Below the pieces are notes generated by a model. The model did not search any database. It saw only the letters and a list, made by a program, of their open reading frames with translations, and was not told the DNA's origin. A DNA stretch of 64,000 bases from Streptomyces sp. WMMC940 (GTDB taxonomy: Bacteria; Actinomycetota; Actinomycetes; Streptomycetales; Streptomycetaceae): assembly GCF_027460265.1 (NCBI RefSeq), contig NZ_JAPZBC010000001.1:3743001-3807000 (forward strand). The letters run 5' to 3'. Of the stretch, positions 34,992 through 47,373 are shown piece after piece (within the stretch, counting starts at the first letter, position 1; each line of letters starts with the position of its first letter). Made by a program: the position numbers and the translations under genes.

Positions 34992-35353
34992 CTCCGCGCT
35001 TCCCCTTGTCGTCTCCGTCGTCGCCCCGGGGACGCCGGCGTGCCCGTAAGGCCCGTGACGGCGCTCATGGATCGTGGTCGCGATCCACCGGGCGGGACCG
35101 CCCGCCGCCGGGGCGGTCGTGGTGCCGGTCCATCCTGCCCCGCCGTCCGGGCCGCTGTCTTCGCGCGGTCCCGAATCGCCGCCCCTGTCGCACGCGCCCC
35201 GCGGAGGGTGCCCGGGCACGGTCGACTTCACTCATGCAAGCAATCTATTTGCTCAAGCGAATCCGAGGGGTCGCGGGGCTACAGCGGCATGGACAGCACG
35301 GAGCCCCGGCCGCTCGGCGGCCGGGGCTCCGTCACTCTCAGACTGTCTGCGTC
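34992..35353. other. 362-base gap upstream of the gene at 33480
   Basis: The gap holds the leader of the minus-strand gene, an AT-richer inverted repeat (AGCAA-5-TTGCT at 35239-35253) that may be an operator, and the terminator of the DLW-39 gene at 35298-35332. No gene was seen. Confidence 0.45.
35298..35332 (-). terminator. Terminator of the DLW-39 gene
   Basis: Perfect 15-base arms (ACGGAGCCCCGGCCG and its complement) surround a five-base loop, 22 bases past the stop on the minus strand. Confidence 0.75.
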
Positions 35354-35488
35354 TCACACACCCGAACCTGCGGGCACGGAGTCGGTCGCCTCCGTCCACA
35401 GATCCTGCTCGGCGCGATCCGCCTGGATCTGGCGGTACACGAGGAGCCCGCCGATGGCGGCCAGTGCGACCAGGAGAAGCTTCTTCAC
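35354..35488 (-). CDS. DLW-39 family small membrane protein
   Basis: The 44-residue protein starts at a GTG and reads KKLLLVALAAIGGLLVYRQI, then QADRAEQDLWTEATDSV. The invariant DLW tripeptide and the short helix identify the DLW-39 family of actinomycetes, whose function is unknown. It has its own promoter-like -10 (TATAGT, minus strand 35539-35534) beside a perfect inverted repeat, and its own terminator. Confidence 0.88.
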   Translation of the reverse strand: MKKLLLVALAAIGGLLVYRQIQADRAEQDLWTEATDSVPAGSGV

Positions 35489-35533
35489 CGCGCGACCTCG
35501 TCTTTCCTTGACGTAGGGGACTTCTGGCGCCCG

Positions 35534-35563
35534 ACTATACACACCGATCGATACCGATCGGTG
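35534..35563 (-). promoter_or_regulatory. Promoter and operator-like repeat of the DLW-39 gene
   Basis: On the minus strand a TATAGT -10 box lies at 35539-35534. Just upstream is the perfect inverted repeat CACCGATCG-ATAC-CGATCGGTG (35542-35563), which would cover the spacer and -35 area. That is the layout of a repressed promoter. Confidence 0.5.
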
Positions 35564-36027
35564 ACCTGCGTACGCCCCGGCCGGAGCCTCCCGAGCGGCC
35601 AACTACCCCCACCGCCACCAGGGATGGCCCTCCCGGGGGCACCGCGGATCCCGCCACGTTACGTCACAGGTTGTGAACGGCGGCCCCGCCCTCCTCCTTC
35701 CCGCCCCGCGCACCGCCGTCGGGCCGTAGGGAACCGTCGCGGCCCGCCCGGCGCACCACGGGCGCCGGAGACGGCCCTCGGGGCCCGAATCCGCCCGGGC
35801 AGGCCCCACACGGTCACGCGCGGCGCCTCATCGAGGACGGGCAGGTATCGCGGTCCGCAAAGCCGTCTTGTTCGGTACGGAACGGTCGGCCCCGGAGATG
35901 CGCAGCTCTCTCGGCCCGCTCATGAGCGATCAGGGCTGCCGACCGAACCCGGCCGGTCCACTCGTCGGCTGATGTCAGCCATGAACGCCGAAGACCCCCA
36001 ACCATGATCGGTTGAGGGTCTCCGTGC
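35564..36027. other. 464-base gap between the DLW-39 promoter and tRNA-Ile
   Basis: There is no plausible gene: the frames are Arg/Pro-rich without start contexts. Bases near 35985-36020 precede the 3' end of tRNA-Ile and include a weak inverted repeat (ACCCCCAACCATGATCGGTTGAG) consistent with its terminator. Confidence 0.4.
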
Positions 36028-36104
36028 TGGTGGGGCTAACAGGATTTGAACCTGTGGCCTCATCCTTATCAGGGATGCGCTCTAACCAACTGAGCTATAG
36101 CCCC
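36028..36104 (-). tRNA. tRNA-Ile (anticodon GAT)
   Basis: The gene is 77 bases including an encoded CCA. Acceptor arms GGGGCTA/TAGCCCC pair perfectly. The anticodon loop CTGATAA gives GAT. T-arm is CAGGTTCAAATCCTG. It stands alone upstream of the gyrA-DUF3566 cluster on the same strand. Confidence 0.96.
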
Positions 36105-36187
36105 GCCGCGCTGCGCGCTGACCCCTGAAGGTTAGCGCACCTGGGGGGCAGTCCCAAAATCGGTTCTCCACCCCCCGGGACCTCGGG

Positions 36188-36871
36188 CTATTCGTCCTCG
36201 GCCAGCGTGAGCTCGACCCCGCCCACGAACCCGGCGGAGAGGTTGTAGATGAAGGCGCCCAGCGTCGCCAGCGCCGTGGCCAGCACCACGTCGATGACCG
36301 CGATCACCGACGTGAAGAGGAGGACACGGGGAAGCGAGAGGAACGACTGGAGGTCGAAGCCGTTGCTCTCGTTCGAGCCCGTCGCCTCGCTGATCGTCCC
36401 GCCGACCGTCGAGAAGACGCCCATGGCGTCCATGACCATCCACAGCACGGCCGCGGCGACGATCGTGCAGATGCCCAGGGCGATCGAGAGCAGGAAGCTG
36501 ACCTTCATCACCGACCACGGGTCGGCCTTGGCCACCCGCAGTCGGGCCTTGCGCGTACGGGGCTGTGTGGTCGCCCCGGTGCGCGGCCGGCGGACCGCCG
36601 CGCCCGCAGTCGTCTGCTGGCCGCCCTGCGTCCCTCCAGGAGGAGAGGGGTACGCCTGGGGCGGGTGGTACGGCTGGGTTCCCTGCTGCACCGGTTGCTC
36701 CCCACCATAGGTTTCGTGCGGGGGCTGCGGCCCCCGGGTGTCGGTCACGGTCGTCCCCCTGCCCTCGGCGGGGGAGCCCCCAGCCGGGGAGTGCGAGGCG
36801 GAGCCACTGGCGCCGTTCGTTCCAGAAGCGTCGCCGGCATCGGCCGATCCGGCGCCGGTGGCTCCACTCAC
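36188..36871 (-). CDS. DUF3566 membrane protein after gyrA
   Basis: The 227-residue protein has a Gly/Pro/Gln-rich cytoplasmic head of about 105 residues and two membrane helices (SFLLSIALGICTIVAAAVLW and LFTSVIAVIDVVLATALATLG). The DUF3566 core includes ADPWSVMKVSFLLS and ends with a short acidic tail. It follows gyrA by three bases, an operon conserved in actinomycetes. The homologous mycobacterial gene lies in the same place; its role at the envelope is not defined. Confidence 0.9.
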   Translation of the reverse strand: MSGATGAGSADAGDASGTNGASGSASHSPAGGSPAEGRGTTVTDTRGPQPPHETYGGEQPVQQGTQPYHPPQAYPSPPGGTQGGQQTTAGAAVRRPRTGATTQPRTRKARLRVAKADPWSVMKVSFLLSIALGICTIVAAAVLWMVMDAMGVFSTVGGTISEATGSNESNGFDLQSFLSLPRVLLFTSVIAVIDVVLATALATLGAFIYNLSAGFVGGVELTLAEDE

Positions 36872-36874
36872 GCT

Positions 36875-39529
36875 CTACTCCTCGTCGTGCTCTGAGGCCG
36901 AGGGCTCCGCACCCTGGCCGTTCCCGGCGTCTGCGGTGGCCTCGGGGGTCCCGGCCTCGGCACCCTCTTCGGCGCCCTCGACCCCGTCGACCTCCTCGGC
37001 CTCGCGGCCGGCCTCCGCGTTGCGCGCGATACCCACGACGGCATCCCGCTTGCCGAGGTTGATCAGTTGGACGCCCATGGTGTCACGGCCCGTCTCCCTG
37101 ACTTCATTGACTCGCGTACGAATCACACCACCGGACAACGTGATGGCGAGGATCTCGTCGGTCTCCTCGACCACCAGCGCGCCGACCAGCGAACCGCGGT
37201 CCTCCACGATCTTGGCGGCCTTGATGCCGAGGCCACCGCGGCCCTGGACGCGGTACTCGTCGACGGCGGTCCGCTTGGCGTACCCGCCGTCCGTGGCAGT
37301 GAACACGAAAGTACCGGGCCGCACCACATTCATCGACAGGAGTTCGTCGCCCTCGCGGAAACTCATGCCCTTCACCCCCGACGTGGCACGGCCCATCGGC
37401 CGCAGCGCTTCGTCCGTCGCGGTGAACCGGATCGACTGGGCCTTCCTGCTGATCAGCAGCAGATCGTCCTCGGCCGACACCAGCTCGGCGCCGATCAGCT
37501 CGTCATCCCTGCCGTCCTCCGTCTCGCGGAGGTTGATCGCGATGACGCCGCCGGAGCGCGGGGAGTCGTAGTCCTTCAGCGGGGTCTTCTTCACCAGGCC
37601 CGCCTTGGTGGCGAGGACCAGGTAGGGCGCGGCCTCGTAGTCGCGGATCGCGAGGATCTCGGCGATCTGCTCGTCCGGCTGGAAGGCCAGCAGGTTGGCG
37701 ACGTGCTGGCCGCGGGCGTCGCGGCCGGCGTCCGGCAGCTCGTACGCCTTGGCCCGGTAGACCCGTCCCTTGTTGGTGAAGAACAGCAGCCAGTGGTGCG
37801 TGGTGGAGACGAAGAAGTGGTCGACGATGTCGTCTTCCTTGAGCTTCGTGCCCCGCACGCCCTTGCCGCCGCGCTTCTGCGAGCGGTAGTCGTCGGTCTT
37901 CGTGCGCTTCACATAGCCGCCACGCGTGATCGTGACGACGATGTCCTCCTCGGCGATCAGGTCCTCGATGGACATGTCGCCGTCGAAGGGCACGAGCTTG
38001 GAGCGCCGGTCGTCGCCGAACTTCTCGACGAGGGCGGCCAGTTCCTCACTGACGATGCCGCGCTGCTTCTCGGGGGAGGCGAGGATCCGGTTGTACTCGT
38101 TGATCTTCGCCTGGAGCTCGTCGTGCTCCTGCACGATCTTCTGGCGCTCCAGGGCGGCCAGCCGGCGCAGCTGCATCTCGAGGATCGCGTTGGCCTGGAT
38201 CTCGTCGATCTCCAGCAGGCCCATCAGGCCCTCGCGTGCGACCTCGACCGTCTCGCTGCGCCGGATCAGCGCGATGACCTCGTCGATCGCGTCGAGTGCC
38301 TTGAGCAGACCGCGCAGGATGTGGGCGCGCTCCTCGGCCTTGCGCAGCCGGAACTTCGTCCGGCGGACGATGACCTCGATCTGATGCGTCACCCAGTGGC
38401 GGATGAACGCGTCCAGCGACAGCGTGCGCGGCACCCCGTCGACCAGCGCCAGCATGTTGGCGCCGAAGTTCGTCTGCAGGTCGGTGTGCTTGTACAGGTT
38501 GTTGAGGACGACCTTGGCGACGGCGTCGCGCTTCAGCACGATGACGAGGCGCTGACCCGTGCGGGACGAGGTCTCGTCCCGGACGTCGGCGATGCCGCCG
38601 ACCTTGCCGTCCTTCACCAGGTCGGCGATCTTCTGCGCGAGGTTGTCCGGGTTGACCTGGTAGGGAAGCTCCGTGACCACCAGGCACTGGCGGTTCTGGA
38701 TCTCCTCGACCTCGACGACCGCGCGCATCGTGATGGAGCCGCGACCGGTGCGGTACGCCTCCTCGATGCCCTTGCGGCCCACGACCAGCGCACCGGTCGG
38801 GAAGTCAGGGCCCTTGATCCGCTCGATCAGCGCGTCGAGGAGCTCCTCGTGAGTGGCCTCCGGGTGCTCCAGGGCCCATTGGGCTCCGGCCGCGACCTCG
38901 CGCAGATTGTGCGGAGGGATGTTGGTGGCCATACCGACGGCGATACCGGCGCTGCCGTTGACCAGCAGGTTCGGGAAGCGTGACGGCAGGACCGTCGGCT
39001 CCTGGTTGCGGCCGTCGTAGTTGTCCTGGAAGTCGACGGTCTCCTCGTCGATGTCCCGGAGCATCTCCATGGACAGCGGCGCCATCTTGCACTCGGTGTA
39101 GCGCATGGCGGCCGCCGGGTCGTTGCCCGGGGAACCGAAGTTTCCGTTCGAGTCCACCAGCGGCATCCGCATCGACCACGGCTGCGCGAGACGGACCAGC
39201 GCGTCGTAGATCGAGGAGTCGCCGTGCGGGTGGTACGTACCCATGACGTCACCGACGACGCGGGCGCACTTGTAGAAGCCCTTCTCGGGCCGGTAGCCGC
39301 CGTCGTACATGGCGTACAGCACACGGCGGTGGACGGGCTTGAGGCCGTCCCGCACGTCGGGCAGCGCACGCGACACGATGACGGACATCGCGTAGTCGAG
39401 GTAGGAGCGCTGCATCTCCGTCTCGAGCCCGACGGGCTCGATCCGCAGCTGCGGGCCTTCCTCTTCGGTGCCGGTGGTGACGGGAGCGGGGGCGTCCCCG
39501 TTGGGGACGGGGGAGGTCTCGTCGGCCAT
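36875..39529 (-). CDS. gyrA: DNA gyrase subunit A
   Basis: The 884-residue subunit breaks and rejoins DNA during negative supercoiling. The catalytic Tyr is Y144 ([11 protein letters not shown]). The quinolone region [13 protein letters not shown] keeps Ser105 and Asp109, equivalent to Ser83 and Asp87 of E. coli, so the sequence looks quinolone-sensitive at these sites. The GyrA box is QKRGGKGV and the C-terminal beta-pinwheel repeats continue to about residue 825. An acidic Glu/Gly-rich tail ends the protein. It follows gyrB by 41 bases. Confidence 0.98.
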   Translation of the reverse strand: MADETSPVPNGDAPAPVTTGTEEEGPQLRIEPVGLETEMQRSYLDYAMSVIVSRALPDVRDGLKPVHRRVLYAMYDGGYRPEKGFYKCARVVGDVMGTYHPHGDSSIYDALVRLAQPWSMRMPLVDSNGNFGSPGNDPAAAMRYTECKMAPLSMEMLRDIDEETVDFQDNYDGRNQEPTVLPSRFPNLLVNGSAGIAVGMATNIPPHNLREVAAGAQWALEHPEATHEELLDALIERIKGPDFPTGALVVGRKGIEEAYRTGRGSITMRAVVEVEEIQNRQCLVVTELPYQVNPDNLAQKIADLVKDGKVGGIADVRDETSSRTGQRLVIVLKRDAVAKVVLNNLYKHTDLQTNFGANMLALVDGVPRTLSLDAFIRHWVTHQIEVIVRRTKFRLRKAEERAHILRGLLKALDAIDEVIALIRRSETVEVAREGLMGLLEIDEIQANAILEMQLRRLAALERQKIVQEHDELQAKINEYNRILASPEKQRGIVSEELAALVEKFGDDRRSKLVPFDGDMSIEDLIAEEDIVVTITRGGYVKRTKTDDYRSQKRGGKGVRGTKLKEDDIVDHFFVSTTHHWLLFFTNKGRVYRAKAYELPDAGRDARGQHVANLLAFQPDEQIAEILAIRDYEAAPYLVLATKAGLVKKTPLKDYDSPRSGGVIAINLRETEDGRDDELIGAELVSAEDDLLLISRKAQSIRFTATDEALRPMGRATSGVKGMSFREGDELLSMNVVRPGTFVFTATDGGYAKRTAVDEYRVQGRGGLGIKAAKIVEDRGSLVGALVVEETDEILAITLSGGVIRTRVNEVRETGRDTMGVQLINLGKRDAVVGIARNAEAGREAEEVDGVEGAEEGAEAGTPEATADAGNGQGAEPSASEHDEE

Positions 39530-39570
39530 TGCTGGTCTTCAGTCCTTTCGAGCGGTCAGCTGAGACCGAC

Positions 39571-42329
<2,759 letters not shown>

Positions 42330-42908
42330 TCAGCCGTAGGTGTCGCCGGGGCCCGTACTGCCGGGCGCGCGCAGGGGACCGAAGCGGCGGGCGGGGCCGC
42401 CGGGACCCAGAACCCTAATCATACGAACCGTGCCCTGGCCGAGATCCTCGTTCAGCCGGGCCACGAGCCGGGGCGCGAGCAGCCGCAGCTGGGTCGCCCA
42501 CGCCGTCGAGTCGCACTGGACGGTGAGGACGCGCTCGTCCGGATCCTCGTCGTACCGCAGTGGAACGCAGTGCTTCGCCAGGTCCTCGCCCACGATCTGC
42601 GGCCAGCGGCCCATCACGCCGCCCACCGCCGCAGGCGTCTCCCAGCCCCGCTCCGTGATCAACCGGTTGATCGCCGCGCCCAGCGGCAAGGGGTCCCGGC
42701 CGTCCGCACGGGCCCCGGACCGCAATCCGCCGCCCCGCCTGGCCTGGCGTTTCTCCTGCGCGGCCGCACCCCGGGCGCGGGCCTGCTCCTTCGCCGCGCG
42801 CAGCGCCACACGTGCGAGATCGACACCGGAGGGCTCGGGCGCCGGGTTCGACGCCGGCCCGGACAGCGGGCCCGTCCCGGACGACGGCGGAATCTCGTTC
42901 CCGCTCAT
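42330..42908 (-). CDS. DUF721 protein (DciA-like helicase loader)
   Basis: The 192-residue protein has a Gly/Pro-rich then Arg/Ala-rich N-terminal half. The DUF721 domain follows from about residue 75 ([53 protein letters not shown]). DciA-type proteins replace DnaC/DnaI loaders and deliver the replicative helicase to the origin in most bacteria, including mycobacteria. Its ATG overlaps the recF stop, so it is translated together with recF, close to dnaA and dnaN. Confidence 0.88.
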   Translation of the reverse strand: MSGNEIPPSSGTGPLSGPASNPAPEPSGVDLARVALRAAKEQARARGAAAQEKRQARRGGGLRSGARADGRDPLPLGAAINRLITERGWETPAAVGGVMGRWPQIVGEDLAKHCVPLRYDEDPDERVLTVQCDSTAWATQLRLLAPRLVARLNEDLGQGTVRMIRVLGPGGPARRFGPLRAPGSTGPGDTYG

Positions 42909-44029
42909 ACGCGCTCCACCACTCCGTCCGCGACCCTGTACCGCGCCCCCGCCAGCACCCCCGGAACGTCGTCGTCCACCGCCGCCGTCACCAGCACCTG
43001 CTCGCCCGGAGCCACCAGCTCCGCCAGCCGCTCCCGCCGCCGGGCGTCGAGTTCGGCGAACACGTCGTCGAGCACCAGCACCGGTTCGTTCCCCTCGGCC
43101 CGCAGCAGGTCGTACGAGGCCAGCCGCAGCGCGAGCGCGTAGGACCAGCACTCGCCATGACTCGCGTAGCCCTTCGCCGGCATCTCGCCCAGCTTGAGCA
43201 GCAGCTCGTCGCGGTGCGGTCCGACGAGCGTGACCCCGCGCTCGATCTCCTGCCGGCGCGCTTCGCCCAGCGCGGCCACGAGCTGCTCGCACAGCTCCTC
43301 GCGCGACCGGGCCGGGCCGCCGCCCGCCGACCCGCGGTACTCCAGCGTGACCGGACCGCCCCCGGGAGCCAGCTGCTCGTAGGCCTTGTCGGTCAGCGGC
43401 TGCAGGGTGGCGATCAGATCCAGCCTTCGCGCCAGCAGCTCCGCTCCGGCCCGGGCCAGGTGCTGGTCCCAGACGTCCAGGGTCGACAGGTCCATGGAGC
43501 GGCCGCCGTGCCGGCGCGCCATCGCCGCCGACTTCAGCAGGGTGTTGCGCTGCTTGAGCACCCGCTCGTAGTCCGACCGCACTCCGGCCATCCGAGGAGA
43601 GCGTGCCGTGATCAGCTCGTCCAGGAAGCGCCGGCGTTCGCCGGGATCGCCCTTCACCAGGGCCAGGTCCTCCGGCGCGAACAGCACGGTCCTGACGATC
43701 CCCAGCACGTCCCGAGGCCTGACCTGCGAGGATCTATTGATCCGCGCCCGGTTCGCCTTCCCCGGGTTGAGCTCCAGCTCGATGAGCTGTGACCGCTCCC
43801 CCTGGGCGACCGCGGCCCTGATGACCGCCCGTTCCGCCCCCATCCGCACCAACGGCGCGTCCGAGGCGACGCGGTGGCTGCCGAGCGTCGCGAGATAGCC
43901 GACGGCTTCCACCAGATTGGTCTTGCCCTGCCCGTTGGCCCCCACGAAAGCGGTGACGCCCGGCTCGAGCGAGACCTCGACCCGGGCGTACGAGCGGAAG
44001 TCGGCCAGCGACAGATGCGTGACATGCAT
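42905..44029 (-). CDS. recF: RecF DNA repair ATPase
   Basis: The 374-residue RecF promotes RecA loading at gaps. Walker A is GANGQGKTN at residues 31-39, the signature region is [15 protein letters not shown] and Walker B is [14 protein letters not shown] complete C-terminus is present. The start [15 protein letters not shown] is the family N-terminus. It precedes the DUF721 gene with a four-base overlap and lies 71 bases after gnd. Confidence 0.97.
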   Translation of the reverse strand: MHVTHLSLADFRSYARVEVSLEPGVTAFVGANGQGKTNLVEAVGYLATLGSHRVASDAPLVRMGAERAVIRAAVAQGERSQLIELELNPGKANRARINRSSQVRPRDVLGIVRTVLFAPEDLALVKGDPGERRRFLDELITARSPRMAGVRSDYERVLKQRNTLLKSAAMARRHGGRSMDLSTLDVWDQHLARAGAELLARRLDLIATLQPLTDKAYEQLAPGGGPVTLEYRGSAGGGPARSREELCEQLVAALGEARRQEIERGVTLVGPHRDELLLKLGEMPAKGYASHGECWSYALALRLASYDLLRAEGNEPVLVLDDVFAELDARRRERLAELVAPGEQVLVTAAVDDDVPGVLAGARYRVADGVVERV

Positions 44030-44100
44030 ATGGACGCCGACCTCCCCCGGCCTACCGCTCATTGCTCCAGGACAGACCGTTTGCCGCAGTCTGTGGATGA

Positions 44101-44976
44101 CTAGTTGCTCTCGACCGCGTGCCCGCCGAACTGGTTCCGCAGGGCGGCGATCATCTTCATCTGCGGGGAGTCGTCCTGACGGGACGCGAACCGCGCGAAC
44201 AGGGACGCGGTGATCGCCGGAAGCGGCACCGCGTTGTCGATCGCGGCTTCCACGGTCCACCGGCCCTCGCCGGAGTCCTGCGCGTAACCGCGGATCTTCT
44301 CCAGGTGCTCGTCGTCGTCCAGCGCGTTGACCGCGAGGTCGAGCAGCCAGGAACGGATCACCGTGCCCTCCTGCCACGAGCGGAAGACCTCGCGCACATC
44401 GGTGACGGAGTCCACCTTCTCCAGCAGCTCCCAGCCCTCGGCGTAGGCCTGCATCATGGCGTACTCGATGCCGTTGTGGACCATCTTCGCGAAGTGCCCG
44501 GCGCCGGCCTTGCCCGCGTGCACCGCGCCGTACTCGCCCTCCGGCTTCAGCGCGTCGAAGACCGGCTGCACCTTGGCGACGTTCTCCTCCGAGCCGCCGT
44601 ACATCAGCGCATAGCCGTTCTCCAGGCCCCAGACGCCTCCCGACACACCGCAGTCGACGAAGCCGATGCCCTTGATGCCCAGCTCGACGGCGTGCCTCTC
44701 GTCATCCGTCCAGCGGGAGTTGCCGCCGTCGACGACCACGTCACCGGGCGACAGCAGCCCGGCCAGCTCGTCGATGGTGGCCTGGGTCGCGGCGCCGGCG
44801 GGGACCATCACCCACACCACCCGCGGACCCTCGAGCCCGTCCACGAGTGCCTCGAGGCTGGGGACGTCGGAGAGGTCCGGGTTGCGGTCGTAACCGATGA
44901 CGGTGTGGCCTGCGCGGCGGATACGCTCGCGCATGTTGCCGCCCATCTTGCCGAGGCCGACGAGACCGAGCTCCAT
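44101..44976 (-). CDS. gnd: 6-phosphogluconate dehydrogenase (decarboxylating), short form
   Basis: The 291-residue enzyme converts 6-phosphogluconate to ribulose 5-phosphate and CO2 in the pentose phosphate pathway. The dinucleotide fold is [12 protein letters not shown]. The substrate motifs are [18 protein letters not shown] and the catalytic Lys/His-Asn region [20 protein letters not shown]. The length fits the short GndA/YqeC-type class. It is conserved between dnaN and recF in Streptomyces, probably without a replication role. Confidence 0.95.
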   Translation of the reverse strand: MELGLVGLGKMGGNMRERIRRAGHTVIGYDRNPDLSDVPSLEALVDGLEGPRVVWVMVPAGAATQATIDELAGLLSPGDVVVDGGNSRWTDDERHAVELGIKGIGFVDCGVSGGVWGLENGYALMYGGSEENVAKVQPVFDALKPEGEYGAVHAGKAGAGHFAKMVHNGIEYAMMQAYAEGWELLEKVDSVTDVREVFRSWQEGTVIRSWLLDLAVNALDDDEHLEKIRGYAQDSGEGRWTVEAAIDNAVPLPAITASLFARFASRQDDSPQMKMIAALRNQFGGHAVESN

Positions 44977-45119
44977 CAGAAAGAATCCTTACGGTGTGGT
45001 GTTTCGTACCCGCGTCCGAGCCTACGCCGGGGGACGGGCACACACCTGTGGGGTCCAGCGCTCATAAGTACAGGCCGGACAAGGGCTGAAGCGGTCCGGC
45101 ACTCCGGCCGGACCGGGGC

Positions 45120-46250
45120 TCAGCCGCTGAGGCGCACCGGCATGATCAGGTACTTGTACGCCTCGTCCGCCTCCGCGTCCACGGCGGGCTTGCCGCTGAG
45201 CAGCGCCGGCTTGGTGGAGGTGGTGAAGGAGAGCTGCGCGACCGGGGAGTCGATGGCGCTGAGCCCGTCCAGCAGGAACGTCGGGTTGAAGGCGATCGAG
45301 ATGTCGTCGCCCTCCAATTGGGCGTCCACCCGCTCCACAGCCTGTGCGTCGTCGCTGGAACCGGCCTCCAGGATCAGCACGCCCTGCTCGAAGCTGAGCC
45401 GGACCGGCGTGTTGCGCTCGGCGACGAGGGCGACGCGCTTGACGGCCTCGACGAACGGGGCGGTCTCGATCACGGCCACCGAGTTGAACTCGGTGGGGAA
45501 GAGCGTCCGGTACTTCGGCAGGTCGCCCTCGAGCAGTCGCGTGGTCGTCCGCCGCCCGGCGCCCTCGAAACCGATCAGCCCCTCCCCGGAACCAGAGCCG
45601 GACAGCGCCAGCGTGACCGTGTCACCGCTGGTCAGGGCCTTGGCGGTGTCGAGCAGGGTCTTGGCGGGCACCAGGGCGACCGCGGAGGCGTCCGGGGACT
45701 CCGGCTTCCACAGGAACTCGCGGACCGCAAAGCGGTAGCGGTCGGTGGAGGCCAGGGTGACGGTGTCCCCCTCGATCTCGATCCGCACACCGGTGAGCAC
45801 GGGCAGCGTGTCGTCGCGGCCGGCGGCGATGGCGACCTGGGCGGCGGCCGAGGCGAAGACCTCGCCGGGGACGGTGCCGGTCGCGGTGGGCATCTGCGGC
45901 AGCGCCGGGTACTCCTCCACAGGAAGGGTGTGGAGTGTGAAGCGGGAGGAACCGCAGACCACGGTCGCCCGTACGCCGTCTGTGGAAATCTCCACCGGGC
46001 GGTTGGGGAGGGCGCGGCAGATGTCGGCGAGAAGCCGGCCGGAGACGAGGACCGTCCCGTCCTCCTCGACCTCGGCCTCGACCGAGACCCTCGCGGAGAC
46101 CTCGTAGTCGAAGCTGGAGAAGCTGAGCGCGCCGTCCTCCGCCTTCAGAAGAAGGCCCGCGAGAACGGGCGCCGGCGGACGTGCCGGGAGGCTCCGGGCC
46201 ACCCACGCCACCGCCTCCGCGAGTACATCGCGCTCCACCCGGATCTTCAC
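45120..46250 (-). CDS. dnaN: DNA polymerase III beta subunit (sliding clamp)
   Basis: The 376-residue clamp ring protein tethers the polymerase to DNA. The GTG start has AGGAGG upstream and gives KIRVERDVLAEAVAWVARSL. Three clamp domains are intact, with NTPVRLSFEQGVLILEAGSS and the C-terminal YLIMPVRLSG that ends the family. oriC lies between it and dnaA. Confidence 0.98.
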   Translation of the reverse strand: MKIRVERDVLAEAVAWVARSLPARPPAPVLAGLLLKAEDGALSFSSFDYEVSARVSVEAEVEEDGTVLVSGRLLADICRALPNRPVEISTDGVRATVVCGSSRFTLHTLPVEEYPALPQMPTATGTVPGEVFASAAAQVAIAAGRDDTLPVLTGVRIEIEGDTVTLASTDRYRFAVREFLWKPESPDASAVALVPAKTLLDTAKALTSGDTVTLALSGSGSGEGLIGFEGAGRRTTTRLLEGDLPKYRTLFPTEFNSVAVIETAPFVEAVKRVALVAERNTPVRLSFEQGVLILEAGSSDDAQAVERVDAQLEGDDISIAFNPTFLLDGLSAIDSPVAQLSFTTSTKPALLSGKPAVDAEADEAYKYLIMPVRLSG

Positions 46251-47373
46251 CGGAACCGCCTCCTGCTGTTGCTCGCTCGCCCTGCCGGCCTTCTTCGGCA
46301 CCCGGCGCCCCGACCGGTGGTGGGGTCCGATGCCGGAGACCAGTCTGACGCACCGCACGGACACTCGGTGCGGCTCGGGGTCAAGTCGAGACGTGTGGCA
46401 GCCGGGGCTCCGGCAGCGAGTTGTGCACAGGCCCCCCTTCCAAGCGAATTCCCCGGTATCTCTGAGTGGGAGTAGTAGTAGGGGCTGTGGAAACCGTGGA
46501 TAACGCCATCCACGCAGGTCAGACCCTAATTTTTGTCCACCGGCCCTGTGGGCGGGAGCAGTGGACAACCTGGGCGCGCTGTGGACATCGGAAAGTTCTG
46601 CACACCCGATGCACAGGCCACAGGGACTTCTCCCCAGCGCCGTCCCCAGCTTTACCCACGTTCCCCACAGCCCAACCCAGCGCCCTGGTGTGACGCCTTT
46701 CACTCGCTCCAGTGAGTTCGGGCGTTTCGTTGCCGAACAGTGGACAGGCGTGTGGAGAAGCTGTGGGCAACGCCGCCGTGCCTGTGGGCCGGGTGGGGAC
46801 AACGCGGATCCCACCCTGTGGACGGCCTGTGCGTCCACAGCCTGTGGAGCCCGGTTGGACACAAATCCACAACCTGCTGACCAGCCATGATCAAGTCGAG
46901 ACCGCCGCTCCTGTGGACGCAATCTGGACAACTCACGGGTCCCCAGGCTGTGGACGGAAGATTCCTCCCACATCTGTGGAGAACGGTCGTGACGTGCCAT
47001 CTATTCGAACAGCGTGAGGGCGTCCGGGCGTCGGCGGCCAGGAGAAGGCTGGAGGAGGACGGGGCGGAGAGGCCGGATGCCGGCGGGGCGATCCGCAGAC
47101 GTCGAGGCGCCGGACGCGGGGCCGTCCGCCCGGTACTACCGGCCGCGCGGGAATCGGAGCCGCCCGGCGCCCACCGGCCAATGGGGGATCGGAACCACGC
47201 GGGCAACGGCCCGGGCTGCCGCCCGCCGCCTCAGTGCGGGCGCCCGGCGCGGGTGTGGGTGCGGAGCCAGCCGTGTCCCCGCCGATCGGTGTGCCGGCGC
47301 TGGGCAGGGACGCGGTCGCCGTGCGCGGCCGGCCGGCGGAGGGGCTCGGGTGGCCGTGGCCCCGCCCGGTCTG
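46251..47373. other. oriC: Chromosomal replication origin oriC
   Basis: This is the 1.1-kb gap between dnaN and dnaA. I count about 17 DnaA boxes or variants between 46486 and 46983: for example TTGTCCACC 46533, AGTGGACAA 46560, TGTGGACAT 46580, TGTGGAGAA 46751, TGTGGGCAA 46762 and TGTGGACGG 46817. Others are GCGTCCACA 46831, TGTGGACGC 46912, TCTGGACAA 46923, TGTGGACGG 46949 and TGTGGAGAA 46975. They fall in two groups split near 46600-46735, as in known Streptomyces origins. An AT-richer patch lies at 46526-46537. The part from 47000 to 47373 shows no boxes and no gene. Confidence 0.95.

Noticed and set aside
36132..36518. Possible separate small gene next to tRNA-Ile
   Set aside because: It is an alternative frame of the DUF3566 gene, whose membrane helices and position after gyrA are conserved.
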